This document shows positions 16,573 to 25,176 of a stretch of DNA of 38,863 nucleotides, in pieces. Both the position numbers and the translations under genes were made by a program. The notes beneath the pieces are model-generated. The model was not told where the DNA came from. It saw only the letters and a list, made by a program, of their open reading frames with translations, and searched no databases. The number at the start of each line of letters is the position of its first letter. Positions within the stretch are counted from its first letter, which is position 1. Source of the DNA: CAYRIF01 sp964424205 (lineage in GTDB: Bacteria; Bacteroidota; Bacteroidia; Cytophagales; Cyclobacteriaceae); the NCBI GenBank assembly GCA_964424205.1, contig CAYRIF010000002.1:1-38863 (forward strand). The letters run 5' to 3'.

Positions 16573-18244
16573 AACCAAAATCTATTTTTGTTTCTGAATA
16601 ATTTAGTGGATTAATCCCCGTTACGTTCCCGTTGTTAATATGAGCTCTAAACGTGAATTGGTGCTTTTTTTCAACCTTATATTTTGCTGTAAATGACACG
16701 GTAAATGCAGTTTTATCGATTACTCCATTATTTTCAATATCATAATAGTTAAATGCAGCGGTAAGGTTCAATTTTTTAAATGCTTTAGAAATTGTCACTG
16801 ATGGTCCGTAATTTTTAGTCGCTCTTGTGCTGAAGCTAAAAATGTTGTAGTTATAGCCGATTCCCATCGTAAATTGTTTCGTTAAATGTGAAAATGTATA
16901 TCTTGGCGAGATAATGTTTGATTTGAATTCAGAAAATTGTGCGGTCATACTATTATCATCAGCTAAACGCTGATAATTCCATAAGAGCATGATCATATGC
17001 ATATTTGTCTTGTTCTTATTAATCAAATTTACATTTTGTATCATGGTCAGCTGCTGGTTAATTTGAGCAATCTCTACCTGGTTGTTAATTGGTTTCGTAC
17101 CCGGTTTTTGCGTAATTCCATAATTACTATAATTAACATTTAGGTTATATTTTTGTGTTGGCGAAAAATTAATATTCAGTGCGTAAATATTACGCTTAGT
17201 ATGTGCGTTTTTAGTTTTAGATAAATTATCTTTTTGCACACCAAAACTTCCTCCAACTACCAATTTGTTTTTTGCTATTTTTACTCTTGGGGTAATGGTT
17301 ATTTTTTCAATATCTGTCAAAAAAAAGTATGCTCCTAAAGATTTAAAAAGAGGATCAATTCTGTTATACTTCAACTTTATGTCGAAGGTTTTTTCTTTAA
17401 ACCCAAGTGTTGCTTTAATTGCATCACCTATTCTAGTACCAAACTTTTCATTAATCAGGAAAGAAAAAAAGTTTGAAAAAGTATCATTTAACAAATGTGT
17501 ATCAGGATTAGCAGTATTTGGGGTGAAAATACTTCGGGCATATTCCGCATCAAAAAATAATTTTTCAAAAAACAAATGGTGTGTGATGATAGAAGTGACC
17601 AGGTTTTCGGAAGGCGTTAATGTAGCAGGAAGGTTGGTATTCTCTATTGAATTTATTCGATCCTTCGCACGAAAAACAACAATGTCAAAACTATTCTTTT
17701 GAGTGCCATATCCAAGTTTCAAAGCACTTCCGACTCTCTTAAAAGAAGGCGTTTGGTATGACCCCCCAGGGTCACTACTTACTTCAATTGGTTTTAGAAA
17801 CCGTCCCTTCATAAAGGAAATTCTGAAATTTCCTGGGGTAAGCTCGAGCCCCGCACCGAAAGCATTATGCCCTGCCAAACTATAATCTGACCATTTTATA
17901 TTCCGGTGTCCCAGATGTGCCGTTATCCACTTATACTTTGGACTTAATCCAAATTGGTTAAATGGTTGTCTAAAATCACGTTGCTGTTCACTATATATAA
18001 ATGAAAAAGGAATGTCAATTCCATAAATTGAAATAGTAGGATTACCATAAATCGAACCTCCAAAAGGAACACGATTTGATGCTCTTCCTTCTGCTGCAAA
18101 ATAAGTTCCTCTTACGCCAATGCTCCCAGATATTTTAAATGGTTCTTGTTTTCCTATGTTTTGCACATCTTGCGCATTCAAACAAAAAACTTTAAAAAAC
18201 AGAAAAAATAGTACTATAAAAAAAATTCTATTTATTCTTTTCAT
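16556..18244 (-). CDS. outer-membrane beta-barrel protein, unknown function
   Basis: A 562-residue exported protein (signal peptide ending CLNAQ near residue 25). From residue 35 onward it is a continuous series of amphipathic beta strands, and the chain ends with the aromatic KIDFGYAYTF, a C-terminal phenylalanine typical of outer-membrane barrels. The segment QPFNQFGLSPKYKWITAHLG followed by SLAGHNAFGAGLELTPGNFR looks like a conserved Bacteroidota barrel family without a function that I can name. There is no TonB box or plug domain, so a TonB receptor is unlikely. Its stop codon lies inside the start of the giant-protein gene, implying translational coupling and a joint role such as export or anchoring of that protein. 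Confidence 0.75.
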   Translation of the reverse strand: MKRINRIFFIVLFFLFFKVFCLNAQDVQNIGKQEPFKISGSIGVRGTYFAAEGRASNRVPFGGSIYGNPTISIYGIDIPFSFIYSEQQRDFRQPFNQFGLSPKYKWITAHLGHRNIKWSDYSLAGHNAFGAGLELTPGNFRISFMKGRFLKPIEVSSDPGGSYQTPSFKRVGSALKLGYGTQKNSFDIVVFRAKDRINSIENTNLPATLTPSENLVTSIITHHLFFEKLFFDAEYARSIFTPNTANPDTHLLNDTFSNFFSFLINEKFGTRIGDAIKATLGFKEKTFDIKLKYNRIDPLFKSLGAYFFLTDIEKITITPRVKIAKNKLVVGGSFGVQKDNLSKTKNAHTKRNIYALNINFSPTQKYNLNVNYSNYGITQKPGTKPINNQVEIAQINQQLTMIQNVNLINKNKTNMHMIMLLWNYQRLADDNSMTAQFSEFKSNIISPRYTFSHLTKQFTMGIGYNYNIFSFSTRATKNYGPSVTISKAFKKLNLTAAFNYYDIENNGVIDKTAFTVSFTAKYKVEKKHQFTFRAHINNGNVTGINPLNYSETKIDFGYAYTF

Positions 18245-18249
18245 AGTGC

Positions 18250-18257
18250 CAAAAATA
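18250..18257 (-). promoter_or_regulatory. candidate -7 promoter element for the barrel gene
   Basis: On the minus strand this reads TATTTTTG, matching TAnnTTTG, and ends 5 bp before the ATG at 18244. No properly spaced TTTG -33 box is seen; TTTA with a 16-bp spacer is the best. If used, the barrel transcript would be leaderless and separable from the upstream kinase/regulator transcript. Confidence 0.3.
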
Positions 18258-18297
18258 GCTTGACTAACACTACTAAACCATTACATATTTGTGTGAT

Positions 18298-18933
18298 TTA
18301 TCTTATAATATTATTACGCAAGGCTTTAGCCACAGCCTCTGCCCCACAATTAACATGGAGTTTAGTGTAGATATTTTGCAGATGCTTTCGAACAGTATCT
18401 ATACTTATATAGAGCTCATTTGCAATTTGTTTATAGGATTTTCCATTGGACAGCAAAGTTAATACCTCAACTTCTCTATCTGACAAATTGAACTGGCGGG
18501 ATGTTTTTGTATGCTTATCAAAGGTTCGCAACACACTTCTTGCTATTGAGGAACTCAAAGGAACCCCGCCATTATTAACATCTCTAACTGCATCTAACAA
18601 CCGCTGTGGTGGCGTTTTCTTTAACAAATATCCGTTTGCTCCAGCACAAAGTGCTTCAAAAATCAATTTATTATCTTCTATCACAGTATACATCAATATC
18701 TGTGTCTTTGGAGAAACCTTTTTGGCGCGCCTGACACCCTCAACCCCATTAATCCCAGGCATATTAATATCCATTATAATTACATCTGGGTTGTTAATTT
18801 TAGTGTTTTCTTCAACATGCAGGCAATTTAAATATGCACCACCCAGAATAAGATCCTCAGAGGCATTTATTAGCATTCGTAAAGAACTCAATAGATTCTT
18901 ATTATCCTCGTATATATCGACCTTGATGTGCAT
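18298..18933 (-). CDS. NarL/FixJ-family response regulator
   Basis: A 211-residue two-component response regulator. The receiver domain (residues 1-120) has the acidic pocket E9/D10, the phospho-acceptor D55 in VIIMDINMPG, T83 in MYTV and K105 in YLLKK. The C-terminal LuxR-type helix-turn-helix (about 147-208) reads LSDREVEVLTLLSNGKSYKQ, then IANELYISIDTVRKHLQNIY. It starts 66 bp after the sensor-kinase stop and ends 53 bp before the beta-barrel gene. The kinase is of the HisKA_3 class that pairs with NarL-type regulators, so the two very likely form one phosphorelay. The natural targets are the barrel, giant, FN3 and NHL genes downstream; that is inference from position. Confidence 0.95.
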   Translation of the reverse strand: MHIKVDIYEDNKNLLSSLRMLINASEDLILGGAYLNCLHVEENTKINNPDVIIMDINMPGINGVEGVRRAKKVSPKTQILMYTVIEDNKLIFEALCAGANGYLLKKTPPQRLLDAVRDVNNGGVPLSSSIARSVLRTFDKHTKTSRQFNLSDREVEVLTLLSNGKSYKQIANELYISIDTVRKHLQNIYTKLHVNCGAEAVAKALRNNIIR

Positions 18934-18999
18934 CTCAAATTATTAATATCGCCAAGATATGAACTTCTGTAAACAATTTATTTACATGAAAGTGTGATT

Positions 19000-21900
19000 T
19001 TAGCAAGAAAACTCAAGAACTATGGTGGTTCCTTTGTTCAATGTAGAATTAATTATAAGCTTAGCGTGCAGCTTATGAGCCCTACCCTTCATCGTTATAA
19101 GCCCATTGGTTTTATACTCCTTGTTAATTTCATAGCCAATACCATCATCCTTTATCATAAAATAAATATGCCTACTGTCTGATTTAATGGTTATCCAAAC
19201 CTGCTTACATTTAGCATGTTTAATTATATTATTAAGTGCTTCCTTAAAAAAAAGATATAACTCCTTTCTTTTATCAGCTTTGATTAATTTATCATATTGG
19301 TGAATTGACACCTGCCATTCCAAAATAATTCCTGCATTTTCCAGTGTTTCATTCGTATATTGTTGCATTCTATTAATGATATTTCCTAACTTGTCATTTT
19401 TGGGATTAATATTCCAAACTATCTCTTCTAACACCTCACTAATATATTCGCTCTGTTCTTTAATAGATTCAATTATTGTCATTTTCGCTCCTTTTTCTTC
19501 TTCATCACCTGACAAAAAATCTGTAAGAATTCTAACACTACTGATAGATGCGCCAACATCATCATGCAAGTCTGATGATATTTGCATTCTCATTTTTTCC
19601 ATCCTTTTCATATTAAAAATCTTCACTCGATAAAATACTATTGTTAGTGCTAAAGCAGAAAATATGAGCATCAGAAAAAACCAAATACTTTTCCAAAATG
19701 GTGGTTTTATAATGAAATAAATTGGCTTAGCTTCTATATAGTTAGATCCATTAACACACACTTTCAATTGTAATTTGTAGCTATTGGCTCCTAATCCTAA
19801 CAATAGCAATTCACCCTTACTTTTTAACTCGACCCAAGCGTCATTAATCTTATCTAGCTTATAAAAATACCTGTTCATTCCACCTTCAGCATGGTTTATC
19901 ACTCCAAAATTTACAGTGATATTGTTTTGTTGATAATTCAGTTTAATTACGTCATAAGCGTTGGCATCAAAAATCTCCTTACCAATATGCAATGGTTCAA
20001 CATAAAATTTTAATTTCCGCTCCTTCGGTAAAATTGTATTAATATTTACCAGACAAAAACCATTGGTTGCACCAATAAATAGCGTATCCTTAGTTTTATT
20101 CCAAGCTTTAATACGCTCAGCTTCAGCTCCGGGTAGCCCATCCTTTTGAGAAAAACTCCAAATACGTCTAGTTTCATACTCCAAAATACTTATTCCCGCA
20201 GTAGTTGCCATCCAAATATTTTTATTAGTATCTTGATAAAGTTTATTAACAAAGATATTTCCTAAACCACTATCTTTAGATATTTCTTCAAAACTATTCT
20301 TCTTGATTGAATATACGAACAACCCAAGACGTGTACCAATCCAAATATTGTCGCGGTGATCAACCAGTAAATCATATATTAAATCTGAATTTATTCCACT
20401 ATTTTTATCTATTTCAATTTTCTTGAAGCTATCTGTTTGACGATCCCATCTAATTAATCCGCCTCCACTACTATACCCCATCCAAAGATTACCACTATGA
20501 TCTTCAGTAATTCCTAAAACACCACGGAGCGGAAATTTATTTTTATCATACAAGTAATGCTTCAATGTATCTGCTTTCAAGTCATAAGCAACAACACCGT
20601 TTCCAAACCCTAAACCAATCCATAAAATTCCTTTTGAATCAGTAAATTGAGTAGTAATTGGAGAATGCTGTATTGCATATGGTAAATCATCATGTTTCCA
20701 CCGTAGATCCTTTTTATCAACAGTATTATGTATGAATAATCCATTTTGTGTTCCAATCCATATTATGCTATCATTGTGAAGCCTGATATTCCATACCATA
20801 TCAGAACCTCGACTGCCATTAACAATTATTCGCTCAATATGCTTTTGTAAAGTATCGTATCGATACAAGCCCTTCCCATGTGTTGCTATATAGATACTTT
20901 TTCCTTTTTTGAGAAAATCAGTAACATTATCATTGAATCCATTTTTATTAAATAAGCTATCACAAATTGAAACCACAGAAAACGAATTTGATTGCTGATT
21001 TAGCCTAAACAAGCCCTCAGGATTTGCTGCATAGACCACACCATTTTTCATTTTCAAAAATCTAGTATAAGGTCTAAAATTTCTATACTCCTCGGTAATG
21101 GTATTACTACTCGCATCAAAAAAATAGCCAGTCTTAAATCGTGTGAAAGCCAATCCATATTGAGACTCATTTTTTTTTGAAGTTTGCCTTCTTTTGATAG
21201 AAACCTTTTCTGAATCATCATACTCCATTAACAAAGTACAACGATTACTTTTTATGTTACAATAATAAAAAGACTGAGACCCGTTAGGTTTTGGGGTGCC
21301 AATTACAATTGATTTATCCTGGGTAACCTGCGTATTAGATGCTATGTGTATATCCTCACAAAGAATTGATGTTGTTGGCAAAATAGTCTCTTCTTTCATA
21401 TTGATATTAAACCACAGGTTCCTGTCATTTGTTCGGCTAAAATTTAAACCATTTATAACAAGCTGAAATTTACTAAGTGGAAAGCAAATAGGGCTTACCA
21501 GATGGGCGTGTGTTATATTTGGATGTTTTTCTAAAGAGACCGTAGCTATAGTTGCTAATTTACTGTTTAATAGGTGTACAGCCGTCTTAGTAAAAACCCA
21601 AAACGTATCTTCTTTTCCGATAATAACCCACCTAACAAAATTATCTTCCAAAAAATATCCTTTTTCATTCGACTCAAAAAACAAGCCATCAAAATCCAAT
21701 GTTTTGGTATTTACAACACCTAAACCGAATGAAGTTGCCACCAAAATAGAATCTTTATTAATTGATAAGAGCTGTCTGATTCCTGCACCTAATCGTCTAC
21801 CGTTTTTTGCAACCAGTGGTATTGACGTAGTACGATCGCCATCAAAACGCTTTAATCCAGATGTCCCTCCTAACCAAAGAAATCCTTGATTATCTTCTTC

Positions 21901-22041
21901 TAGTACATTGACAAACTGTAAATTGGAATACTGGTCTATTTGAATTTTTTGAAATTGTCTAACATCAAAAATCGAGTGATTCTGGGCTTCTACCAGAAAG
22001 CACAGAAAAAAGAAAATAGGTATACAGTATATCTTTTTCAT
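19000..22041 (-). CDS. periplasmic-propeller sensor histidine kinase
   Basis: A 1013-residue membrane sensor kinase: signal peptide (MKKIYCIPIFFFLCFLVEAQ), about 670 residues of two-component-regulator-propeller repeats with WIGT..GL and WMG.S.GGL motifs, a Y_Y_Y domain near residues 700-767, one membrane helix near 784-803, then a HisKA_3 dimerisation domain with the phospho-histidine H826 in SDLHDDVGAS and a HATPase with DDGIGYE and GTTIVLEF. The frame is open 41 codons further upstream, but that stretch is a palindromic repeat and intergenic DNA, so the ATG at 22041 is chosen. It resembles the sensor half of SusR-type hybrid systems but lacks receiver and DNA-binding domains; these are in the next gene. 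Confidence 0.93.
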   Translation of the reverse strand: MKKIYCIPIFFFLCFLVEAQNHSIFDVRQFQKIQIDQYSNLQFVNVLEEDNQGFLWLGGTSGLKRFDGDRTTSIPLVAKNGRRLGAGIRQLLSINKDSILVATSFGLGVVNTKTLDFDGLFFESNEKGYFLEDNFVRWVIIGKEDTFWVFTKTAVHLLNSKLATIATVSLEKHPNITHAHLVSPICFPLSKFQLVINGLNFSRTNDRNLWFNINMKEETILPTTSILCEDIHIASNTQVTQDKSIVIGTPKPNGSQSFYYCNIKSNRCTLLMEYDDSEKVSIKRRQTSKKNESQYGLAFTRFKTGYFFDASSNTITEEYRNFRPYTRFLKMKNGVVYAANPEGLFRLNQQSNSFSVVSICDSLFNKNGFNDNVTDFLKKGKSIYIATHGKGLYRYDTLQKHIERIIVNGSRGSDMVWNIRLHNDSIIWIGTQNGLFIHNTVDKKDLRWKHDDLPYAIQHSPITTQFTDSKGILWIGLGFGNGVVAYDLKADTLKHYLYDKNKFPLRGVLGITEDHSGNLWMGYSSGGGLIRWDRQTDSFKKIEIDKNSGINSDLIYDLLVDHRDNIWIGTRLGLFVYSIKKNSFEEISKDSGLGNIFVNKLYQDTNKNIWMATTAGISILEYETRRIWSFSQKDGLPGAEAERIKAWNKTKDTLFIGATNGFCLVNINTILPKERKLKFYVEPLHIGKEIFDANAYDVIKLNYQQNNITVNFGVINHAEGGMNRYFYKLDKINDAWVELKSKGELLLLGLGANSYKLQLKVCVNGSNYIEAKPIYFIIKPPFWKSIWFFLMLIFSALALTIVFYRVKIFNMKRMEKMRMQISSDLHDDVGASISSVRILTDFLSGDEEEKGAKMTIIESIKEQSEYISEVLEEIVWNINPKNDKLGNIINRMQQYTNETLENAGIILEWQVSIHQYDKLIKADKRKELYLFFKEALNNIIKHAKCKQVWITIKSDSRHIYFMIKDDGIGYEINKEYKTNGLITMKGRAHKLHAKLIINSTLNKGTTIVLEFSC

Positions 22042-22059
22042 GTCAATACCAAATGTAAA

Positions 22060-22067
22060 CAAATATA
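22060..22067 (-). promoter_or_regulatory. candidate -7 promoter element for the sensor kinase
   Basis: The minus strand reads TATATTTG, a match to TAnnTTTG, 18 bp before the ATG at 22041. No correctly spaced -33 TTTG is found, so the element is weakly supported. Confidence 0.35.
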
Positions 22068-22123
22068 CACAATTACATTTATAGCATTTTAACACCAAAA
22101 TGCCATCTATGATTCGTTTCTTT

Positions 22124-22143
22124 CCTGCCCGCTGGCAGGCGGG
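22124..22143. repeat. GC-rich REP-like palindrome
   Basis: CCTGCC and GGCAGG (22124-22129 and 22134-22139) form a short stem, followed by CGGG. The element is sharply more GC-rich than its AT-rich surroundings. Very similar intergenic palindromes are dispersed in many Bacteroidota genomes, as far as I recall. It lies between ftsE and the sensor-kinase gene and is the source of a false N-terminal extension of the kinase frame. Confidence 0.55.
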
Positions 22144-22271
22144 TTTACCCATGTCTCTTGACACAATAAAACAATCAACGTATTTCGGGCATTGACAAAC
22201 ATCGTATATTTTAGGAAGATTACTACCATTTAAGAAAACACTATCATCAATAGGATAGCATTCATATAAAT

Positions 22272-22300
22272 AAAAAACAGCGTCAATAAATCTAAGCTGT
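22272..22300 (-). terminator. possible terminator downstream of ftsE
   Basis: On the minus strand ACAGC (22300-22296) and GCTGT (22282-22278 region) can form a short 5-bp stem followed directly by a run of T. The stem is weak, so this is tentative. It lies about 30-60 bp after the ftsE stop codon. Confidence 0.3.
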
Positions 22301-22332
22301 CAACATATTAAAGCCTCATAAAATGGTTTTTT

Positions 22333-23040
22333 TTAGCAACTCTCCAAATCAAACCCGCCATGATTAGAATCAATCAATGCGCCATTTTCACATTTTAAAA
22401 CTCGTTCCGGATAATCCTTGATGAGTTGATAGTTATGTGTTGCCATCAATATCGCTGTGCCGCTATTATTAATCTTTTGAAAAAGCTGATGGATACCATC
22501 CGCCACTTTAGGATCTAAATTTCCAGTAGGTTCATCCGCTACTAATAATGTAGGCTCATTAATCAATGCCCTAGCGATTACCACCCTTTGTTGCTCCCCT
22601 CCAGAAAGTTGATGCGGCATTTTATTTTCAATCGCACCCAATCCAACTTGCATGAGTATTTCAACAATTCTTTTTTTCATTTTCTCTTTGTTTTTCCAGC
22701 CGGTGGCTTTCATTACAAAGTTTAGATTCTCTGCAACGGTTCTATCATTAAGCAGTTGAAAATCCTGAAAAACGATACCCAGTTTTCTTCTAAGCATCGA
22801 TACTTTGGAGCTTTTGATTTTTTTTAAATCAAATCCTGCTACCTTCACTTCACCTACTTGCAAAGGCAAATCTGCATATAAGGTTTTAAGCAGTGAAGAC
22901 TTCCCACTACCTGTTCTTCCAACAAGGTATAAAAAAGCACCCTTTTCAATTTCAAAGCTCACATTTTCTAATACAGTCTGCTCCCCTTGAAAAATGGAAA
23001 CGTTTTTTGCAACAACAACAGGTTCAGTAGAAAAAGGCAT
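22333..23040 (-). CDS. ftsE: FtsE-like ABC transporter ATP-binding protein
   Basis: A 235-residue ABC ATPase. Walker A is GRTGSGKSS (41-49), the Q loop is VFQDFQLL, the signature is LSGGEQQR (145-152), Walker B is LLVADEPTG with the catalytic glutamate at 170, and the switch histidine is in MATHNYQL. The overall pattern, including the short LNDRTVAENLNFVM segment, fits FtsE, the cytoplasmic ATPase that works with the membrane protein FtsX to control peptidoglycan hydrolases at division. No ftsX gene is in the window. LolD/MacB-type exporters are the main alternative. A small conserved gene ends 2 bp before its ATG, so these two are cotranscribed. Confidence 0.85.
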   Translation of the reverse strand: MPFSTEPVVVAKNVSIFQGEQTVLENVSFEIEKGAFLYLVGRTGSGKSSLLKTLYADLPLQVGEVKVAGFDLKKIKSSKVSMLRRKLGIVFQDFQLLNDRTVAENLNFVMKATGWKNKEKMKKRIVEILMQVGLGAIENKMPHQLSGGEQQRVVIARALINEPTLLVADEPTGNLDPKVADGIHQLFQKINNSGTAILMATHNYQLIKDYPERVLKCENGALIDSNHGGFDLESC

Positions 23041-23042
23041 AA

Positions 23043-23246
23043 TTAAATATCTAGTTTTTGTAATTTACCAAAGGGTAACTGATTTATCAAGTCTCTAAGC
23101 ACCTCTTCCTTCCCTTCCAACCCATACTTTTCTAGTTTCTTAATTGGTCTATCAGTTCGAAAATAGGCGACCAAAATAAAATCATCATTCCGTAACTGAA
23201 TGTAATCTGGTATTTTAGCTTTGCCCTTTATTTTGATAATGTACAT
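23043..23246 (-). CDS. small conserved hypothetical protein
   Basis: A 67-residue basic protein, MYIIKIKGKAKIPDYIQLRN at the start, with predicted beta strands at both ends and no signal peptide or membrane segment. It is packed tightly, 6 bp after the aldolase gene and 2 bp before ftsE, on the same strand, with a proper ATG; this supports it as a real gene in an operon. I recall similar short proteins next to ftsE in related genomes, but I cannot name a function. Confidence 0.75.
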   Translation of the reverse strand: MYIIKIKGKAKIPDYIQLRNDDFILVAYFRTDRPIKKLEKYGLEGKEEVLRDLINQLPFGKLQKLDI

Positions 23247-23252
23247 TTAATT

Positions 23253-23909
23253 TTATGCCTGCGATTTTTTATAATCTGCTAAAAACGTAGCCAATCCACT
23301 ATCAGTTAAAGGATGCTTCAGCAATCCAGTAATCACCTTCAAAGGACATGTTGCCACATCCGCGCCTATCTCTGCACATTCCAATAGGTGTGTGGTATGC
23401 CTCACTGACGCCGCCAATACTTCAGTCATAAAGCCATAGTTTTTAAATATAGTAACAATCTGCTCTATCAACGCTAATCCATTGGCACCAATATCATCGA
23501 GTCTCCCAATAAATGGCGAAACATAAGAGGCACCTGCCTTCGCTGCTATAAGTGCCTGACCCGCAGAAAATATCAATGTGCAATTGGTACGAATTCCCTT
23601 AGATGATAAATATTTAATGGCCTTAACACCATCCTTTAGCATTGGTATTTTTACCACTATCTTAGGGTCAATTTTAGCAAGTGATTCTCCTTCCTTAATC
23701 ATTCCTTTATAATCCGTTGATATTACTTCTGCACTCACATTATTATCGACTATATCACAAATCGCTTTGTAGTGTGCCCTTATATTTTTTTCACCTTTGA
23801 TTCCCACTTTTGCCATCAAAGATGGGTTGGTAGTCACACCATCGAGCACCCCTAAGTCATAGGCTTCTTTTATTTCATCAAGGTCTGCAGTATCTACGAA
23901 AAATTTCAT
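23253..23909 (-). CDS. fsa: fructose-6-phosphate aldolase-type transaldolase
   Basis: A 218-residue (beta/alpha)8-barrel enzyme of the short transaldolase family (TalC/FSA). It begins MKFFVDTADLDEIKEAYDLG and has the family motif DGVTTNPSLMAK. The Schiff-base lysine is K87 in VVKIPM, equivalent to Lys85 of E. coli FSA. The length is that of FSA/TalC and not of the 310-residue classical transaldolase. The family contains both aldolases, which split fructose 6-phosphate, and true transaldolases of the pentose phosphate pathway; the sequence reading here does not settle which. It is followed after 6 bp by the small conserved gene and then ftsE. Confidence 0.93.
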   Translation of the reverse strand: MKFFVDTADLDEIKEAYDLGVLDGVTTNPSLMAKVGIKGEKNIRAHYKAICDIVDNNVSAEVISTDYKGMIKEGESLAKIDPKIVVKIPMLKDGVKAIKYLSSKGIRTNCTLIFSAGQALIAAKAGASYVSPFIGRLDDIGANGLALIEQIVTIFKNYGFMTEVLAASVRHTTHLLECAEIGADVATCPLKVITGLLKHPLTDSGLATFLADYKKSQA

Positions 23910-24004
23910 CTAGTATTAGTTTTAAGTTTGAGGTGGTAAATTTAAAGGATTCCTTATCAATATAGAAATGTATCAACAAAGCATTTAAAAAAAGGAAAAA
24001 AAAT

Positions 24005-24094
24005 GGCAAACCAGATGTCGCACCGCTCAACCATCTACCCTTGCTTCCTTCCAGACCTGGGGGATTCGACAGGAGCTAGTCGCACCGATTTGCC
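24005..24094 (-). ncRNA. ffs: signal recognition particle RNA (small bacterial type)
   Basis: The minus strand holds the strongly conserved domain IV loop CAGGTCTGGAAGGAAGCA flanked by complementary arms. The outer ends, GGCAAATCGG and CTGGTTTGCC, pair over 10 bp with G-U wobbles, closing a hairpin of about 90 nt. This is the 4.5S-like RNA that binds Ffh and directs membrane-protein targeting. A T-rich stretch follows the 3' end and a TACTTTTG promoter box precedes the 5' end. The ends are estimated from the terminal stem. Confidence 0.93.
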
Positions 24095-24098
24095 GCTG

Positions 24099-24130
24099 CA
24101 AAAGTAATCACTTTTTTATTTTCTAACGAA
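24099..24130 (-). promoter_or_regulatory. ffs: promoter of the SRP RNA gene
   Basis: On the minus strand a -7 box TACTTTTG (24106-24099) fits TAnnTTTG, and a -33-like TTCG lies 20 bp further upstream (24130-24127). The -7 box ends 4 bp before the predicted first base of the mature RNA, as expected for a stable RNA whose 5' end is the transcription start. Confidence 0.6.
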
Positions 24131-24143
24131 TATAAATTATAAA

Positions 24144-25004
24144 TTATTCAGAAAGCGCAAAGATGGCAATCACTGCAAGCAGTAAACCTACAAGCAGCAT
24201 AGAACTCGGCATTACGGAATACATAATAAGCGAAATTACAATGGTGATTACTGGGGAAAGTCCTGTAAGTGGCACAACGACAATAGCCTTCCCGTACCTA
24301 AGTGCATAAACCAATGTTAATGCACCGATAGCGTTTAGTAAATGAATTATACCCGCCAGATAAGGTCCTTTAAAACCCCAATTTATTTCTTGGGAAAAAT
24401 CTGTCATCAACAAAGCAACAGGAATGAGGACAACAGAAGTTACCATCATATAGAAGAAAATACTTTCCGCTTTCATTGTCTCATTAGAAAATTTCATTAC
24501 ATATGCTTGAATACCCCACATTAAGAAAACAAATACTGACAGTATGAGCCATGCATAGTTGCTACTATTATTTTCAGAAGGTTCTTGGTAAGACAAAAAG
24601 GCAATAGCTAGCAAAGCAACAACAATACCAATCCACTGCCTAATTCCTGCTTTCTCTTTTAGAAAAACCAATGAGAGAAAGATGGTAATCACAGGAAAAA
24701 GAGAAATTAATGGAAAAACAATGTATGCAGGACCATCCTTTAAGGCTTGAAATAATACCAATTGCCCACCTGCACCTAAAAGACCAATCAACGAACCAAG
24801 AACAATGGATCTTTTATCAATTTCCAATTTCCATTTGATAAAGTATAGTGCCACTAAAGCACATGGAATCATGGTTAAAGTCCAAACCACATATCCCAGC
24901 GTTGCCGGAAATCCAGCGTGCTCTGGAATTTCTATAAAAGCGCCCCAAACTCCCCAAAAAACTGTTGTTATCAATGCATATAATAGCCAAGGATTTTTTT
25001 TCAT
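24144..25004 (-). CDS. EamA/DMT-superfamily membrane transporter
   Basis: A 286-residue inner-membrane protein with ten predicted membrane helices arranged as two EamA repeats of five (about residues 7-140 and 148-285). Typical features are the WGVWGAF helix near the start, LFQALKDGPAYIVFPLISLF in the first repeat and the matching VYALRYGKAIVVVPLTGLSP in the second. Members of this drug/metabolite transporter superfamily export metabolites such as amino acids; the substrate here cannot be told. The ATG at 25004 opens directly into the first helix. It is transcribed toward the SRP RNA and away from the polysaccharide locus. Confidence 0.9.
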   Translation of the reverse strand: MKKNPWLLYALITTVFWGVWGAFIEIPEHAGFPATLGYVVWTLTMIPCALVALYFIKWKLEIDKRSIVLGSLIGLLGAGGQLVLFQALKDGPAYIVFPLISLFPVITIFLSLVFLKEKAGIRQWIGIVVALLAIAFLSYQEPSENNSSNYAWLILSVFVFLMWGIQAYVMKFSNETMKAESIFFYMMVTSVVLIPVALLMTDFSQEINWGFKGPYLAGIIHLLNAIGALTLVYALRYGKAIVVVPLTGLSPVITIVISLIMYSVMPSSMLLVGLLLAVIAIFALSE

Positions 25005-25121
25005 CTTTAGTGGATTTGTTGTTTACTTTAAAACTATAATATTTTTGTAAATTGATAAAATTTGACTTGCAATCTAGTAAATAATACAACATTACAAAAC
25101 TATATTAATAATTTAATAAAA

Positions 25122-25138
25122 GTAAATACTATATTTAC
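25122..25138. promoter_or_regulatory. inverted repeat upstream of the DUF4832 gene, candidate operator
   Basis: GTAAATA-CTA-TATTTAC is a perfect 7-bp inverted repeat with a 3-bp spacer, 38 bp before the ATG at 25177. The same region includes TATATTTA, a near match to the -7 box, so the repeat overlaps the likely promoter. Confidence 0.4.
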
Positions 25139-25176
25139 ATAAGGAAATATAACATTATGTAATTTATAATAACGAA

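Noticed and set aside
18298..22041. Hybrid two-component system (single polypeptide) for the polysaccharide locus
   Set aside because: The kinase ends after its ATPase domain with a stop codon and the regulator has its own start 66 bp later; there is no frameshift joining them.
22042..22164. N-terminal extension of the sensor kinase by 41 codons
   Set aside because: The extension translates a GC-rich intergenic palindrome, and a proper signal peptide starts at the ATG at 22041.
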